Counted from the first letter of the stretch, positions 29,037-37,139 are shown. The stretch: 64,000 bases of DNA from Mucilaginibacter sp. L294 (GCF_001636615.1 NZ_LGEK01000006.1:1-64000); one strand, 5' to 3'. Made by a program: numbers and translations. The notes: generated by a model not told the origin, from the sequence alone.

Positions 29037-29285
29037 ATGAAGAACACAACATTTGAAAACATATTTGACGCCTACCAGTTGGTGAGCGGCGCAAAAATAA
29101 AAGCCAAAAATTACGACGAAGTTTATGAGCTTGGCCAGTACGATGGCACCAAACGCGGCTACACCCTTTACGCTTTTGAAGATGGCGTACGCTTTGAAGA
29201 CTTCAGCGTTATCATTTCTGAAAACGAGCTGATGAACAATTACCTGATAGAAAAAGGTAAAGTTAATCAGGCGATAGCGGCGTAA
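29037..29285 (+). CDS. Small hypothetical protein, 82 residues
   Basis: It is a soluble, acidic protein without signal peptide or recognisable motif. It has alternating strand-like segments (RGYTLYAFEDGVRFEDFSVI) and a C-terminal helix. Codon use matches its neighbours, and it starts 35 bases after the importer ATPase stop on the same strand, so it is probably a real gene and may be read from that transcript. I do not recognise the family. Confidence 0.6.
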   Translation: MKNTTFENIFDAYQLVSGAKIKAKNYDEVYELGQYDGTKRGYTLYAFEDGVRFEDFSVIISENELMNNYLIEKGKVNQAIAA

Positions 29286-29311
29286 TACTTCACGCGCTAT
29301 ACCTTTACAAT

Positions 29312-29405
29312 TTGTCATCCGGAGCGATAGCGAAGGATCTATTCAAACTTTGCATGTCGATTTGCATGGCGGCTAATAGATGCTTCACTCTGTTCAGCAT
29401 GACAA
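29312..29405. repeat. Dispersed inverted repeat, TTGTCATGCTGAAC family, copy 2 (reverse)
   Basis: It starts TTGTCATCCGGAGCGATAGC and ends with GATGCTTCACTCTGTTCAGC then ATGACAA, the reverse complement of the element at 22878-22975. The middle differs between the two copies. Confidence 0.8.
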
Positions 29406-29422
29406 CGAGTTTACAGGATAAT

Positions 29423-29451
29423 AAAAAAGGCCTCATATCGAGGCCTTTTTT
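29423..29451. terminator. Bidirectional intrinsic terminator
   Basis: AAAAAAGGCCTC and GAGGCCTTTTTT form a perfect 12-bp stem over a five-base loop. It separates the small gene on the plus strand from the convergent sorbosone-dehydrogenase-like gene. Confidence 0.85.
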
Positions 29452-29467
29452 ATTGGATAAAGATCCG

Positions 29468-30778
29468 TTACTTTTTGTAGCTGATCTTATATATGGTCCC
29501 TTTAGCATCATCGGTTACGTAGATAGAACCATCGGGCCCTTGTGCTAAACCACATGGGCGATGTTCGGCGCTGCCTTTTGCGGTATTTGCTGCCGAACCC
29601 GAAAAACCATCGGCAAATACTTCCGCTTTGCCATCAGGCTTTCCGTCTTTAAATGGCTGGAAAACTACAAAATAACCTTCTTGCGGTTCGGGGGCGCGGT
29701 TCCATGAACCATGGAAAGCTATAAAAGCACCATTCTTATACTTTTCAGGGAACTGGTTGCCGGTGTAAAACAGTAAACCGTTAGGCGCAAGGTGGGCGGA
29801 ATATGCGGCGGCAGGATTAATGTATTTGTTGGTTGGGTCGCCATCTTTTTTACCATCGCCGCCATATTCAGGTGCCAGTATCTTTTTGCTTTGATCCTGG
29901 TTGTAATAAATATAAGGCCAGCCGGCGTTATCACCTTTTTTAATGGCGTACATACATTCGGCAGGTAAATTAGCAGATTGTTTGGTGTCAAACATATCCG
30001 GGAAGATATCATGCAGGGCGTCGCGGCCGTGCTGCATTACAAAAAGTTGGTTGTTCTGTTTGTTCCAGTCCATGCCTACTACGTTACGCAGGCCCGTAGC
30101 ATAGCGTACGCCATCTTTATAGGTTTGGTTCAGCTTATCGGCCTTAAATTGCCAGATACCACCGGCCGAATCAAGGATAGGGCAGCCGGGTTGGCCCATC
30201 GAACCTTTTTCACGGTCTTTAACCTGGCATGAGTTTGAATATGCGCCAATATTTACGTATAGGTTACCGGCATCATCCAAAAGAATAGCTTTTGCCTCGT
30301 GCTCGTTACGGCTTATCAAGCCTTTAACAACCGTTTCGGGCTTTGTGCCGTCAATAACTTCGTTTTTGTCGTTTAGTTTATAACGGTAAACGTCCTCATC
30401 TGATGAAGCATACAAATACCCGTTTTTTAGGTAGATACCTGTTCCGCCAAAATCGCCAAAGCTGGTTTTAATATCGGCTTTGCCATTATTCTCATGCAAA
30501 ACCACGATACCTTTACCATCTTTTGCCTTATTCAGTTTAACAAAAATATCGCCCTGCGGCGAAATTGCTATGTGGCGTGTACCGCCAAGGCTTTCGGCAA
30601 TAATAGCGGCGTTAAAACCGGTTGGTAATGTTAGGCCGGCAGGTGTCTTTGTGGTATCTGACGCAACATTCGTGCTGTCGGCGCTGGTTTTGTTTTCATT
30701 GCTCTTACAAGCATTAAATAACATCGACCCGGCAAGCGCCGTTGCGGCCAATACAAAGTTGAACGATCTGTTTTTCAT
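29468..30778 (-). CDS. PQQ-type sugar/sorbosone dehydrogenase-like lipoprotein
   Basis: This 436-residue exported beta-propeller has a lipoprotein signal with Cys in LFNACKSN (about residue 24). Six-blade propeller segments follow: RHIAISPQGDIFVKL, YLKNGYLYASSDEDVYRY, GLRNVVGMDWNKQNNQLFVMQHGRD and AQGPDGSIYVTDDAKGTIYKI. This matches the PQQ-dependent glucose/sorbosone dehydrogenase family (GSDH). Whether it binds PQQ cannot be confirmed. It acts in the periplasm or at the outer membrane and is monocistronic. Confidence 0.87.
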   Translation of the reverse strand: MKNRSFNFVLAATALAGSMLFNACKSNENKTSADSTNVASDTTKTPAGLTLPTGFNAAIIAESLGGTRHIAISPQGDIFVKLNKAKDGKGIVVLHENNGKADIKTSFGDFGGTGIYLKNGYLYASSDEDVYRYKLNDKNEVIDGTKPETVVKGLISRNEHEAKAILLDDAGNLYVNIGAYSNSCQVKDREKGSMGQPGCPILDSAGGIWQFKADKLNQTYKDGVRYATGLRNVVGMDWNKQNNQLFVMQHGRDALHDIFPDMFDTKQSANLPAECMYAIKKGDNAGWPYIYYNQDQSKKILAPEYGGDGKKDGDPTNKYINPAAAYSAHLAPNGLLFYTGNQFPEKYKNGAFIAFHGSWNRAPEPQEGYFVVFQPFKDGKPDGKAEVFADGFSGSAANTAKGSAEHRPCGLAQGPDGSIYVTDDAKGTIYKISYKK

Positions 30779-30985
30779 TGTTGTGAGTTTTTACGGTGAT
30801 GTATGTCGGCTTAATAGCTTAAACCGCTGTGTTATATTGGATAACCAAATCTAACTTAATATACAGTAAATACCGAAATGTGTTTTGTAGAAATATGGTT
30901 ATAGCGATGTTTTGCCTGATATTATTGTGTATGCTGTTAAACTATCCCGTACAGTTACCGTCATAGATGTATAAATTTTAAGGAT

Positions 30986-31777
30986 ATGAAAAAGTCAGTT
31001 ATACTCTCAGCAATATTATTCGGTAGTTTGGTTTACAACAGTGCCCAGGCGCAAATATCCGTCCATATAGGTTTTAATATTCCGGCACGCAGGGTATATG
31101 TACCTGCACCGCCGCCACAACCGGTAGAAGTATATGATAATGATGAATTTGATAACAGCGACGATTACTATTACCTGCCCGAAGTAGAGGCATACTACAG
31201 TGTACCACGCCATTGCTATTATTACCAGGATGGCGGCCGCTGGATTTCGGCTGCTTACCTGCCCGGCGCTTATCGTAACTACGATTGGCGAACCGCCCGC
31301 AGGTTTGAAATAAGGGGCAGCAGGCCGTACATGCGCCATGATGAATACCGCAACAAATGGGGCGGCGGTTTTAACAGGGATTGGAACCGTAGGAGTGATA
31401 ACTATGCAGGCAGACGGCTTGATAACAACCATAACGACTGGAATAGGAACAATAACCGTAACGACAGGCCGCAAGGCGGGTTTAACCAGCCAAACCGCAA
31501 CAATGATAACCATGGCAGCTGGGGTCAGCCAGCACAACCAAACCGTAATAATGATAACCGCGACGGACGTGATAGGAACAAGGGTGGCTTTGGTCAGCCA
31601 AACCGTAACGATAACAATGGCGGCGGCAGTCGCGATAGGGGTAACCAACCTTCACAACCAGGCAGAAATGACAACAATGGTGGCGGGCGCGACAGGGGCA
31701 ACCAAAGAGGTGGAAACACACAGTTTGCTCAAAACCAAATAGGCCGGGGCGATTCACACCGCCCGGGAAGGCTCTAA
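30986..31777 (+). CDS. Exported Asn/Arg/Gly-rich low-complexity protein
   Basis: This 263-residue protein has a signal peptide (ending NSAQAQ). A moderately ordered part of about 110 residues is rich in Tyr and acidic residues (PEVEAYYSVPRHCYYYQDGG). The tail, about 130-263, is made of imperfect repeats built on QPNRNNDN and NNGGGRDRGNQ. The tail is strongly basic and disordered, suited to binding RNA, DNA or anionic glycans outside the cytoplasm. The function is unknown. A strong terminator follows. Confidence 0.7.
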   Translation: MKKSVILSAILFGSLVYNSAQAQISVHIGFNIPARRVYVPAPPPQPVEVYDNDEFDNSDDYYYLPEVEAYYSVPRHCYYYQDGGRWISAAYLPGAYRNYDWRTARRFEIRGSRPYMRHDEYRNKWGGGFNRDWNRRSDNYAGRRLDNNHNDWNRNNNRNDRPQGGFNQPNRNNDNHGSWGQPAQPNRNNDNRDGRDRNKGGFGQPNRNDNNGGGSRDRGNQPSQPGRNDNNGGGRDRGNQRGGNTQFAQNQIGRGDSHRPGRL

Positions 31778-31796
31778 AAAATAACCTCCTCAACAT

Positions 31797-31833
31797 ATAA
31801 AAAGCCATCCGTTAACAAACGGATGGCTTTTAC
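31797..31833. terminator. Bidirectional intrinsic terminator
   Basis: AAAGCCATCCG (31801-31811) and CGGATGGCTTT (31820-31830) form a perfect 11-bp stem over an eight-base loop, flanked by A and T runs. It lies between the low-complexity protein gene and the convergent aldo/keto reductase gene. Confidence 0.85.
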
Positions 31834-31849
31834 TTTTATTAGACTTTTA

Positions 31850-32800
31850 TTAGTAACTGCTTGCTGTGGTAAGCAGTTCAATAGCTTCGCCGCTAAGTGT
31901 TAGCTGGGTGGCCTTTGCCAGGTCGTTGAGTTGCTGTGTGCTGGTGGCGCTGGCAATAGGGGCGGTTATGCCGGGCCTTGCCATTACCCAGGCCAGCGCA
32001 ACGCTTGCCTGGGTGGTGTTATACTCTTCCGCTACTTTATCTAAAGCGGCTAAAATTTTGTACCCGCGGCCGTTAAGGTATTTTTTTATACCGCCGCCGC
32101 GTTTGCTTTTACCCAGGTCGGCTTCAGAACGGTATTTGCCGGTCAGGAAGCCGCTTGCTAACGAGAAATAGGTAATTACACCGATGTTATTCTCGTGGCA
32201 TAATGATTCATACTTATGTTCGTAATCCTCCCGGTCATACAGGTTATACTCGGGCTGTAAGGTTTCATAACGGGCAAAGCCATTATCCTTGCTTACCTGT
32301 AATGCTTCTTTAAACCGGTCGGCACCGTAATTTGATGCGCCAATGGCACGTACCTTCCCTTGTTTTATCAGTCCGTCAAAAGTTTCGAGGGTTTCGGCCA
32401 GGGGGGTATTGGTATCATCCTCGTGCGATTGATACAGGTCGATATAATCAGTTTGCAGGCGTTTTAATGAATCCTCCACCGCTTTGGTGATATAAGCTTT
32501 AGACAGCCCCTTTTTATCATCGCTCATCGGTTTGCCAACCTTGGTTGCCAGGATCACTTTATCGCGCTTGCCGCCCTGTTTAAGCCAGTTGCCTATTATC
32601 TTTTCAGAATCGCCGCCGGTATTGCCGGGTACCCATTTCGAATAAACGTCGGCAGTATCCACAAAATCAAAACCTGAGTCGACAAAGGCATCCAAAAGGG
32701 TGAAAGAGGTTTTCTCATCAGCCGTCCAGCCAAAAACATTACCGCCAAAGCAAAATGGTATTACCTGTATGCCCGATTTTCCTAATTCGCGTTTTTCCAT
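31850..32800 (-). CDS. Aldo/keto reductase
   Basis: A 316-residue NADPH-dependent TIM-barrel reductase. The catalytic Asp and Tyr are in FVDTADVYSKW, Lys in ILATKVGKP and His in DLYQSHEDD. It is close to the YajO/general stress AKR group. The physiological carbonyl substrate is unknown. It starts 12 bases after a 74-residue gene on the same strand, so the two are probably co-transcribed. Confidence 0.92.
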   Translation of the reverse strand: MEKRELGKSGIQVIPFCFGGNVFGWTADEKTSFTLLDAFVDSGFDFVDTADVYSKWVPGNTGGDSEKIIGNWLKQGGKRDKVILATKVGKPMSDDKKGLSKAYITKAVEDSLKRLQTDYIDLYQSHEDDTNTPLAETLETFDGLIKQGKVRAIGASNYGADRFKEALQVSKDNGFARYETLQPEYNLYDREDYEHKYESLCHENNIGVITYFSLASGFLTGKYRSEADLGKSKRGGGIKKYLNGRGYKILAALDKVAEEYNTTQASVALAWVMARPGITAPIASATSTQQLNDLAKATQLTLSGEAIELLTTASSY

Positions 32801-32812
32801 GTTGTGTGTAAA

Positions 32813-33037
32813 TTATAACGAAGTTTGTACCTGTTCGGCAAGTTCACCTACCCAGCCAGATAAATAGGGTTCCGAACCCGCAATGCGTTCCCAGTTGCCG
32901 TGGCTATCACGGGCAATGGTTAGCTCCATGCTTTCATCTATCGCTTTAAATTCGTAAACCCCGTTACCTGTTGATGTAACTATACCTGTTACGGGTGTAT
33001 CCGTGCCGGTAAGTACCGCTTCAAATTGTTGTTCCAT
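32813..33037 (-). CDS. Small hypothetical protein, 74 residues
   Basis: An acidic soluble protein that reads as a small beta-rich fold (VTGIVTSTGNGVYEFKAID). No motif is recognised. It precedes the aldo/keto reductase by 12 bases on the same strand and has normal codon use, supporting a real gene. No function is proposed. Confidence 0.6.
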   Translation of the reverse strand: MEQQFEAVLTGTDTPVTGIVTSTGNGVYEFKAIDESMELTIARDSHGNWERIAGSEPYLSGWVGELAEQVQTSL

Positions 33038-33200
33038 AATGTTAGTGTTTATATTTTAACAAGATGACGGGGATTGTGTTTTTTATATAATACCTACAGC
33101 TGTTAATAATGAGTATGTACTGACAGTTTTAACGAGCATACAACTGTTAGCTTTAAGTTTAAAATTGCCTTAATAAAACCGCCGCAAATTTTTCCTCGTT

Positions 33201-33217
33201 TGTTTATTAAATAAACA
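33201..33217. promoter_or_regulatory. Perfect palindrome upstream of the XRE regulator
   Basis: TGTTTATTAAATAAACA has perfect 8-bp arms around a single central base. It ends 21 bases before the start codon of the small XRE regulator, a usual place for an autoregulatory operator. Binding is inferred from position and symmetry. Confidence 0.4.
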
Positions 33218-33238
33218 CCTCAAAAAAACAATATTGCC

Positions 33239-33475
33239 ATGTTACAGATAGGGAAACCGCTCGCTATGGCCATTCGCCAGAAACGCACACAGCTAAAATA
33301 CTCGCAGGAGTATATGGCCTTTAAACTAAACCAAACCCAAAACGCCTATTGCAAAGTAGAATTAGGGCAAACCAAGGTAACGCTGATGAAACTTATCGAG
33401 ATCTGCGAGATATTTGAGGTAGATGTAAACGATTTTTTAAAACCTGTTATTGCCCCACAGCTAAAAGTAGCCTGA
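33239..33475 (+). CDS. Small XRE-family helix-turn-helix regulator
   Basis: This 78-residue DNA-binding protein consists almost only of an HTH_3 domain. Its helices are LAMAIRQKRTQLKYSQEYMA, FKLNQTQNAYCKVELGQTKV and LMKLIEICEIFEVDVNDFL. Proteins of this size repress their own promoter or act as the antitoxin/immunity switch of mobile elements. No toxin partner is adjacent. A palindrome immediately upstream is a candidate operator. Confidence 0.85.
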   Translation: MLQIGKPLAMAIRQKRTQLKYSQEYMAFKLNQTQNAYCKVELGQTKVTLMKLIEICEIFEVDVNDFLKPVIAPQLKVA

Positions 33476-33515
33476 CACTACCCGGGCTTTAGCAATATTA
33501 TCCTACATTTACCCT

Positions 33516-33755
33516 GTGGAAAACATTGTACCCGACCCGCAGATACTGATTGATATTGTAAATACCCGCATGCCTTTTGGCAAGTATAAAGACACACTGC
33601 TGTGCGATATGCCCATCAGTTACCTGGAATGGATGCACAATAAAGGCTTCCCGCCCGGTAAAATGGGTATGATGCTGAGCACCGTGTTCGAAATAAAAAG
33701 TAATGGGATAGACCAGATCCTGAGGCAGATCAAGCAAAAGTACGGCAGGCGGTAG
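33516..33755 (+). CDS. DUF3820 family protein
   Basis: This 79-residue protein carries the DUF3820 signature MPFGKYKDTLLCDMPISYLEW, which resembles the small C-terminal module of some exonucleases. The family has been called quorum-sensing-regulated virulence factor, but its molecular role is not established. Translation starts with GTG at 33516. It begins 40 bases after the XRE gene on the same strand. Confidence 0.82.
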   Translation: MENIVPDPQILIDIVNTRMPFGKYKDTLLCDMPISYLEWMHNKGFPPGKMGMMLSTVFEIKSNGIDQILRQIKQKYGRR

Positions 33756-33759
33756 GCTT

Positions 33760-33836
33760 TAAATGTGCAGATATGCAAATGTGCGGATGTGAAGATAATT
33801 TGCACATCGGCATATCTCCGAATCTGCATATACATT
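33760..33836. repeat. Imperfect inverted repeat built on TGCAAATGTGC
   Basis: Segments AATGTGCAGATATGCAAATG on the left and TTTGCACATCGGCATATCTC on the right can fold back on each other with several mismatches. It is the first part of the 513-base gene-free, AT-rich stretch before the RepA-like gene. Confidence 0.5.
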
Positions 33837-33842
33837 ATATTA

Positions 33843-34193
33843 TGTTCCATTTCTGAATGGAACAAACGGAACAAGTGGAACATATTGATAATTAGCATAT
33901 TAGCATTTTATTTTTTCCGCTCTATCTAAAGTTTTACTTCATAATTTTGATTTAACCATCTTTTTTACAGCGACTTATGTTTTTTGATGTTTTGTTCCAC
34001 TTTTTGAAAAATGGAACAAGAAACCCTGCGGAAATAATAGCAAAAAACTGACTTTATTTCGACTTTTTTCGCCCTCAATACGCCTTTTGTGGTGTGTGGA
34101 ATGGCCATAAAAGCAATTGACCTGTTTTAATTAAATAACTAATTTACAGTATGTTAACTTTTAAGCTTGTCCCGTTTTGTCCCAAATGGAACA
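33843..34193. repeat. Iteron-like cluster of GGAACA boxes
   Basis: Seven GGAACA or TGTTCC boxes occur in 351 bases: TGTTCC at 33843 and 33993; GGAACA at 33859, 33868, 33877, 34013 and 34188. The three at 33859-33882 are direct repeats with an exact 9-bp period. Two inverted pairs (33843/33859 and 33993/34013) form palindromes. Chance expectation for this 6-mer over both strands is under one copy. The cluster directly precedes the RepA-like ATPase gene. Confidence 0.65.
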
Positions 34194-34238
34194 AAATATC
34201 TGAATTAAACCCTGTCATATTTCTTTGTTTGTAAAGAT

Positions 34239-34260
34239 ATTTCTGTATATTTACAGAAAT
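34239..34260. promoter_or_regulatory. Palindrome ATTTCTGTA-N4-TACAGAAAT before the RepA-like gene
   Basis: Perfect 9-bp arms at 34239-34247 and 34252-34260, ending eight bases before the start codon at 34269. It overlaps a possible promoter (TTTG at 34224-34227 and TATATTTA at 34246-34253, spacer 18). It is a good candidate for an autoregulatory operator. Confidence 0.45.
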
Positions 34261-34268
34261 TAAACTTT

Positions 34269-35360
34269 ATGATTGAAGAATTTTTGACTGAAGCCGATAT
34301 GGGGTCATATCGCCCGCCTGTCATCGAGGCTATCCGTACGCAAGTGCGCAAAAATAGCGACCGGTTAAGAAAATACGGGCTGGATGAATCCATCTACCTC
34401 GATCCGCAAAAAACCGACCTGCTGCTGGTTAAAACCGCCGGCGACTGGATGAAGCAGGAGTATGGCAAACCCATGCCCCATAAACTGTTTGGCGATTTTT
34501 GGCTGGAGGGCGAGCTATGCATTCTGTTTGCCGATACCAACCTGGGCAAATCTATACTGGCGGTGCAATTGGGCAATAACCTGGCGCAGGGCGTTTGTAC
34601 CGGTAATTTAAACAACCAGATGGATGCGCAAACCCGGGTGCTGTATATCGATTTTGAAATGGGCAGTAAACAGTTCGAGAGCCGGTATTTCGACAGGCAA
34701 TGGGGGAGTTTCCCTTTCGGGCAAACCTTTTACCGCGCCGAGTTTAACCCCGAGGCCGAGAACCCCGCCCTGTATGAAAACTATGGCGACTACCTGGAGA
34801 ACGCCATTACTGCCGCCATTATCAAAACCAAAGCACAGGTGCTGATCATCGATAACCTTACTTATATGGCCAGCGGTACCGAACGCGCGGGCGAGGCCCT
34901 GCCGCTGATGAAAAAGCTAAAAGCCATCAAAGCGAAATATAAACTAAGCTTGCTGGTGCTGGCGCATACCCCAAAACGCAATGCCACCCAACCCATTACG
35001 GTGAACGACCTGCAGGGCAGCAAGATGATCATGAACTTTTGCGACAGCGCCTTCGCCATTGGCAAAAGCCACACCCGGGCCGATACCCTGTACCTGAAAC
35101 AGGTAAAACACCGCAGCAGCAAAAAACTGTACGACGAGCATAACGTATGCCTTTGCCGCATCAACAGGGAGCTGAGCGACCTCCACTTTGTTTTCGACGG
35201 GTACGCGCAGGAACGCCAACATCTGAAAAAGGAAGTACGTGAAACCCGGGCACAGCAAAAAGCCAAAGCGCTGTTATTGAAAGGCCAAGGGCTTACCTAC
35301 AGGGAAATATGTGATGAAACAGGTGTAGCGTTAAGTACTTTGAGCAGGTGGTTGGGGTAG
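34269..35360 (+). CDS. RepA-like AAA (RecA-fold) ATPase with C-terminal helix-turn-helix
   Basis: This 363-residue protein has an N-terminal helical part (1-75) and a RecA/DnaB-like ATPase core. The P-loop is FADTNLGKS (87-95), which lacks the usual first Gly, and the Walker B-like strand VLIIDNLTYM follows about 105 residues later. NDLQGSKMIMNFCDSAFAIG (about 250-270) is typical of AAA_25/RepA-type proteins. The end is a resolvase-like HTH (LTYREICDETGVALSTLSRW). Such proteins occur on plasmids and integrated elements as replication or regulatory ATPases. The iteron-like boxes upstream may be its binding sites. Confidence 0.8.
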   Translation: MIEEFLTEADMGSYRPPVIEAIRTQVRKNSDRLRKYGLDESIYLDPQKTDLLLVKTAGDWMKQEYGKPMPHKLFGDFWLEGELCILFADTNLGKSILAVQLGNNLAQGVCTGNLNNQMDAQTRVLYIDFEMGSKQFESRYFDRQWGSFPFGQTFYRAEFNPEAENPALYENYGDYLENAITAAIIKTKAQVLIIDNLTYMASGTERAGEALPLMKKLKAIKAKYKLSLLVLAHTPKRNATQPITVNDLQGSKMIMNFCDSAFAIGKSHTRADTLYLKQVKHRSSKKLYDEHNVCLCRINRELSDLHFVFDGYAQERQHLKKEVRETRAQQKAKALLLKGQGLTYREICDETGVALSTLSRWLG

Positions 35361-35649
35361 TGGGAATTTTAGATTTTAGATATACGATTTTAGATTTAGA
35401 AAATAAGTTTCCCCCTTGAGAGGTGTTAGGGGTGTTAATAAAGCGATAGGCGGTTTGTCATGCTGAACATCGTGAAGCATCTAATCGCCACCATACAATT
35501 CACCGATAAATTCTTGCAATTACTTGCGCTGATGCATTACAAATGCCCAACCATATTAAGCACTCGTTAAAAACGAGCGCAAGAATAAAAATGAGCACAA
35601 AGAATAACCAGAATTATAATTAGGTTTATATCATCAAACATGCATATAA
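35361..35649. other. Intergenic region with mixed short repeats, no gene seen
   Basis: Contains ATTTTAGATTTTAGATATAC-type AT repeats, a CCCCCTTGAGAGGTGTTAGG segment, and a half copy of the TTGTCATGCTGAAC element at about 35455-35490. A small hairpin CTCGTT-AAA-AACGAG lies near 35564. No convincing reading frame. Confidence 0.5.
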
Positions 35650-36342
35650 ATGAAATTTCTAACTGCCTTTTTAACTTATGAAATTTTATTTTTCATGAGT
35701 TTTTCAATGCCGCTAAAGCCAAACCAAACCGTTACCAGTTGGCTTAGTGTAGAATACATGGACTGTTTGAGTAAAAAACTTCCGTGTGATTGTGAGAAGA
35801 CCGTTAACAAATATATTTCCATTAACCTGGATACATCCCTTACCCCAAATACGGAAAGAATAACATTGTACGGGCATCCTCAACTGGAGCCGTTTTTTTA
35901 TAAATTAAGCAGATTGAATGATAACAGATATAACATTTTAACCGGCGGAAAAGAGCCGAAAAAGTTAGGTGCCATACTTCTTGATAAGGATTCTCTTTAT
36001 CTGTATGCGCATAATGTTAAGACAAAATATGTTAAGATTGGCACAAGCAATGAACTCGATAACTATAATTACCAAGCGGAAAATATTCATATAATTAATA
36101 ACGCATTAAAAAAAAACGGCCATCCCAGCCTTAATAAGATCCTGTCTGAGGATTTGTTGAGCTGTGAATGTAATAAGGCAGTTGATAGGCGGGTAAATAT
36201 GGTATCGGTAAAGGGCAAACCGGATGCATGGATCTTAGAGCGGGATAAGGATAGCTTGTATATGTATAAGATAATGAATGCGGACGCCGATCCGGACGAT
36301 GCGATAGTAAAGAAAAAGATATATCAATATAAAATGAAATAA
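35650..36342 (+). CDS. Hypothetical protein, 230 residues, AT-rich
   Basis: It begins with a hydrophobic stretch (about 1-20; LTAFLTYEILFFMSFSM) that could be a signal peptide or anchor. The mature part has two halves with a similar Cys pattern (SKKLPCDCEKTVNKY near residue 45; LSCECNKAVDRRVNM near 175) and similar DKDSLYLY/DKDSLYMYK strands, suggesting an internal duplication. I do not recognise the family. The higher AT content than its neighbours hints at acquisition. Confidence 0.6.
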   Translation: MKFLTAFLTYEILFFMSFSMPLKPNQTVTSWLSVEYMDCLSKKLPCDCEKTVNKYISINLDTSLTPNTERITLYGHPQLEPFFYKLSRLNDNRYNILTGGKEPKKLGAILLDKDSLYLYAHNVKTKYVKIGTSNELDNYNYQAENIHIINNALKKNGHPSLNKILSEDLLSCECNKAVDRRVNMVSVKGKPDAWILERDKDSLYMYKIMNADADPDDAIVKKKIYQYKMK

Positions 36343-36344
36343 GC

Positions 36345-36376
36345 CCCGCTACCGCAAGCGTCCCGCTTGTGGGTTT
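36345..36376. repeat. CAAGCG-N3-CGCTTG element, single copy
   Basis: CCGCTACCGCAAGCGTCCCG, followed by CTTGTGGGTTTA, is the same family as the inverted pair at 1321-1434. It lies directly after the stop of the hypothetical protein gene. Confidence 0.7.
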
Positions 36377-36451
36377 ATGCAAAGCGTTTAAGCATAGTTC
36401 TGAGATTGCTTCGTTCCTCGCAAATACATGGTGGTGATAATGCTAACCTGG

Positions 36452-36784
36452 TCACTTCGCCCAAAGATATTTTTTTTCGTGGCCGTCCGCTAATTCCTGC
36501 CTTATCACTTGCTCCATCTCATCAACAGTATCAAATTGCCATAGGCGGTTAACCAGGGCTATGGTATCAGATATTTCCCGGCTGGCATTGGCCATTTTAC
36601 CCAATTCAGCCAACTCACTTTTAGTACAGGTACCCGTCATATTCCGCTCCAGTAAATACCAGAAACGTTGTTTCTTTATACCATCAATAGGGTTTATCTT
36701 TTGCATTTGGCAAAACATATGCCAACCAGGGTGCCAGTTAAATAGCGTTCTGTAATTCAGTAGCTTATAGAACTTAGCGGCCAC
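36452..36784 (-). CDS. Small protein with FecR-like N-terminal pattern
   Basis: A 110-residue protein read from a GTG; internal ATG codons at 36718 and 36706 are alternative starts. The segment FWYLLERNMTGTCTKSELAE resembles the N-terminal anti-sigma helices of Bacteroidota FecR proteins and the product of 6464-6829, but no membrane or FecR domain follows. The C-terminus is helical and charged. The function is unknown and the start uncertain. Confidence 0.5.
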   Translation of the reverse strand: MAAKFYKLLNYRTLFNWHPGWHMFCQMQKINPIDGIKKQRFWYLLERNMTGTCTKSELAELGKMANASREISDTIALVNRLWQFDTVDEMEQVIRQELADGHEKKYLWAK

Positions 36785-36935
36785 TGTTTTGTATCGTTAC
36801 CGTACAATAAGCGTTCGCTTTTACGCTTTAAGGGCAAGATAGTATGGCGTATAAACGCTTTCCTGCACTTTCCAAAGGGAAGGAATCGCACGATGGCCGC
36901 TGCGTTATTCTTTTTTGCCTCTTACACATACCCGC

Positions 36936-37100
36936 CATGTCATTTCGAACGAACCGGGAGGGTTTGCGTGTGGGAGTGAGGAGAAATCTTTTACATCATA
37001 CTATCAGTAATAGATTGTTTGCTACTTATTAATTGTAGAAGATTTATCTGCGATGAACTCCCTACGGTCGGTTCTCCTCGTAGCTCGTTCGAAATGGCAG
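36936..37100. repeat. Dispersed inverted repeat, GTCATTTCGAAC family
   Basis: It starts ATGTCATTTCGAACGAACCG and contains GAGGAGAAATCTTTT. The right half returns with AGATTTATC and ends GCTCGTTCGAAATGGCA. The arms are about 30-40 bases with mismatches, and the spacer is unrelated. Confidence 0.7.
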
Positions 37101-37110
37101 AGTTGGTTGG

Positions 37111-37139
37111 GTAGCGATGGGTTTTAAACCCATCGCTAC
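37111..37139. repeat. Perfect palindrome with AGCGATGGGTTT core, copy 2
   Basis: A 29-base perfect palindrome with 14-bp arms (GTAGCGATGGGTTT and its complement) around one central base. It is related to the diverged hairpin at 798-833. Confidence 0.8.

Noticed and set aside
31016..31648. Long minus-strand frame of 210 codons
   Set aside because: It is the antisense shadow of the low-complexity protein at 30986-31777; its Val/Ile-rich repeats mirror the AAC/CGT codons of that gene.
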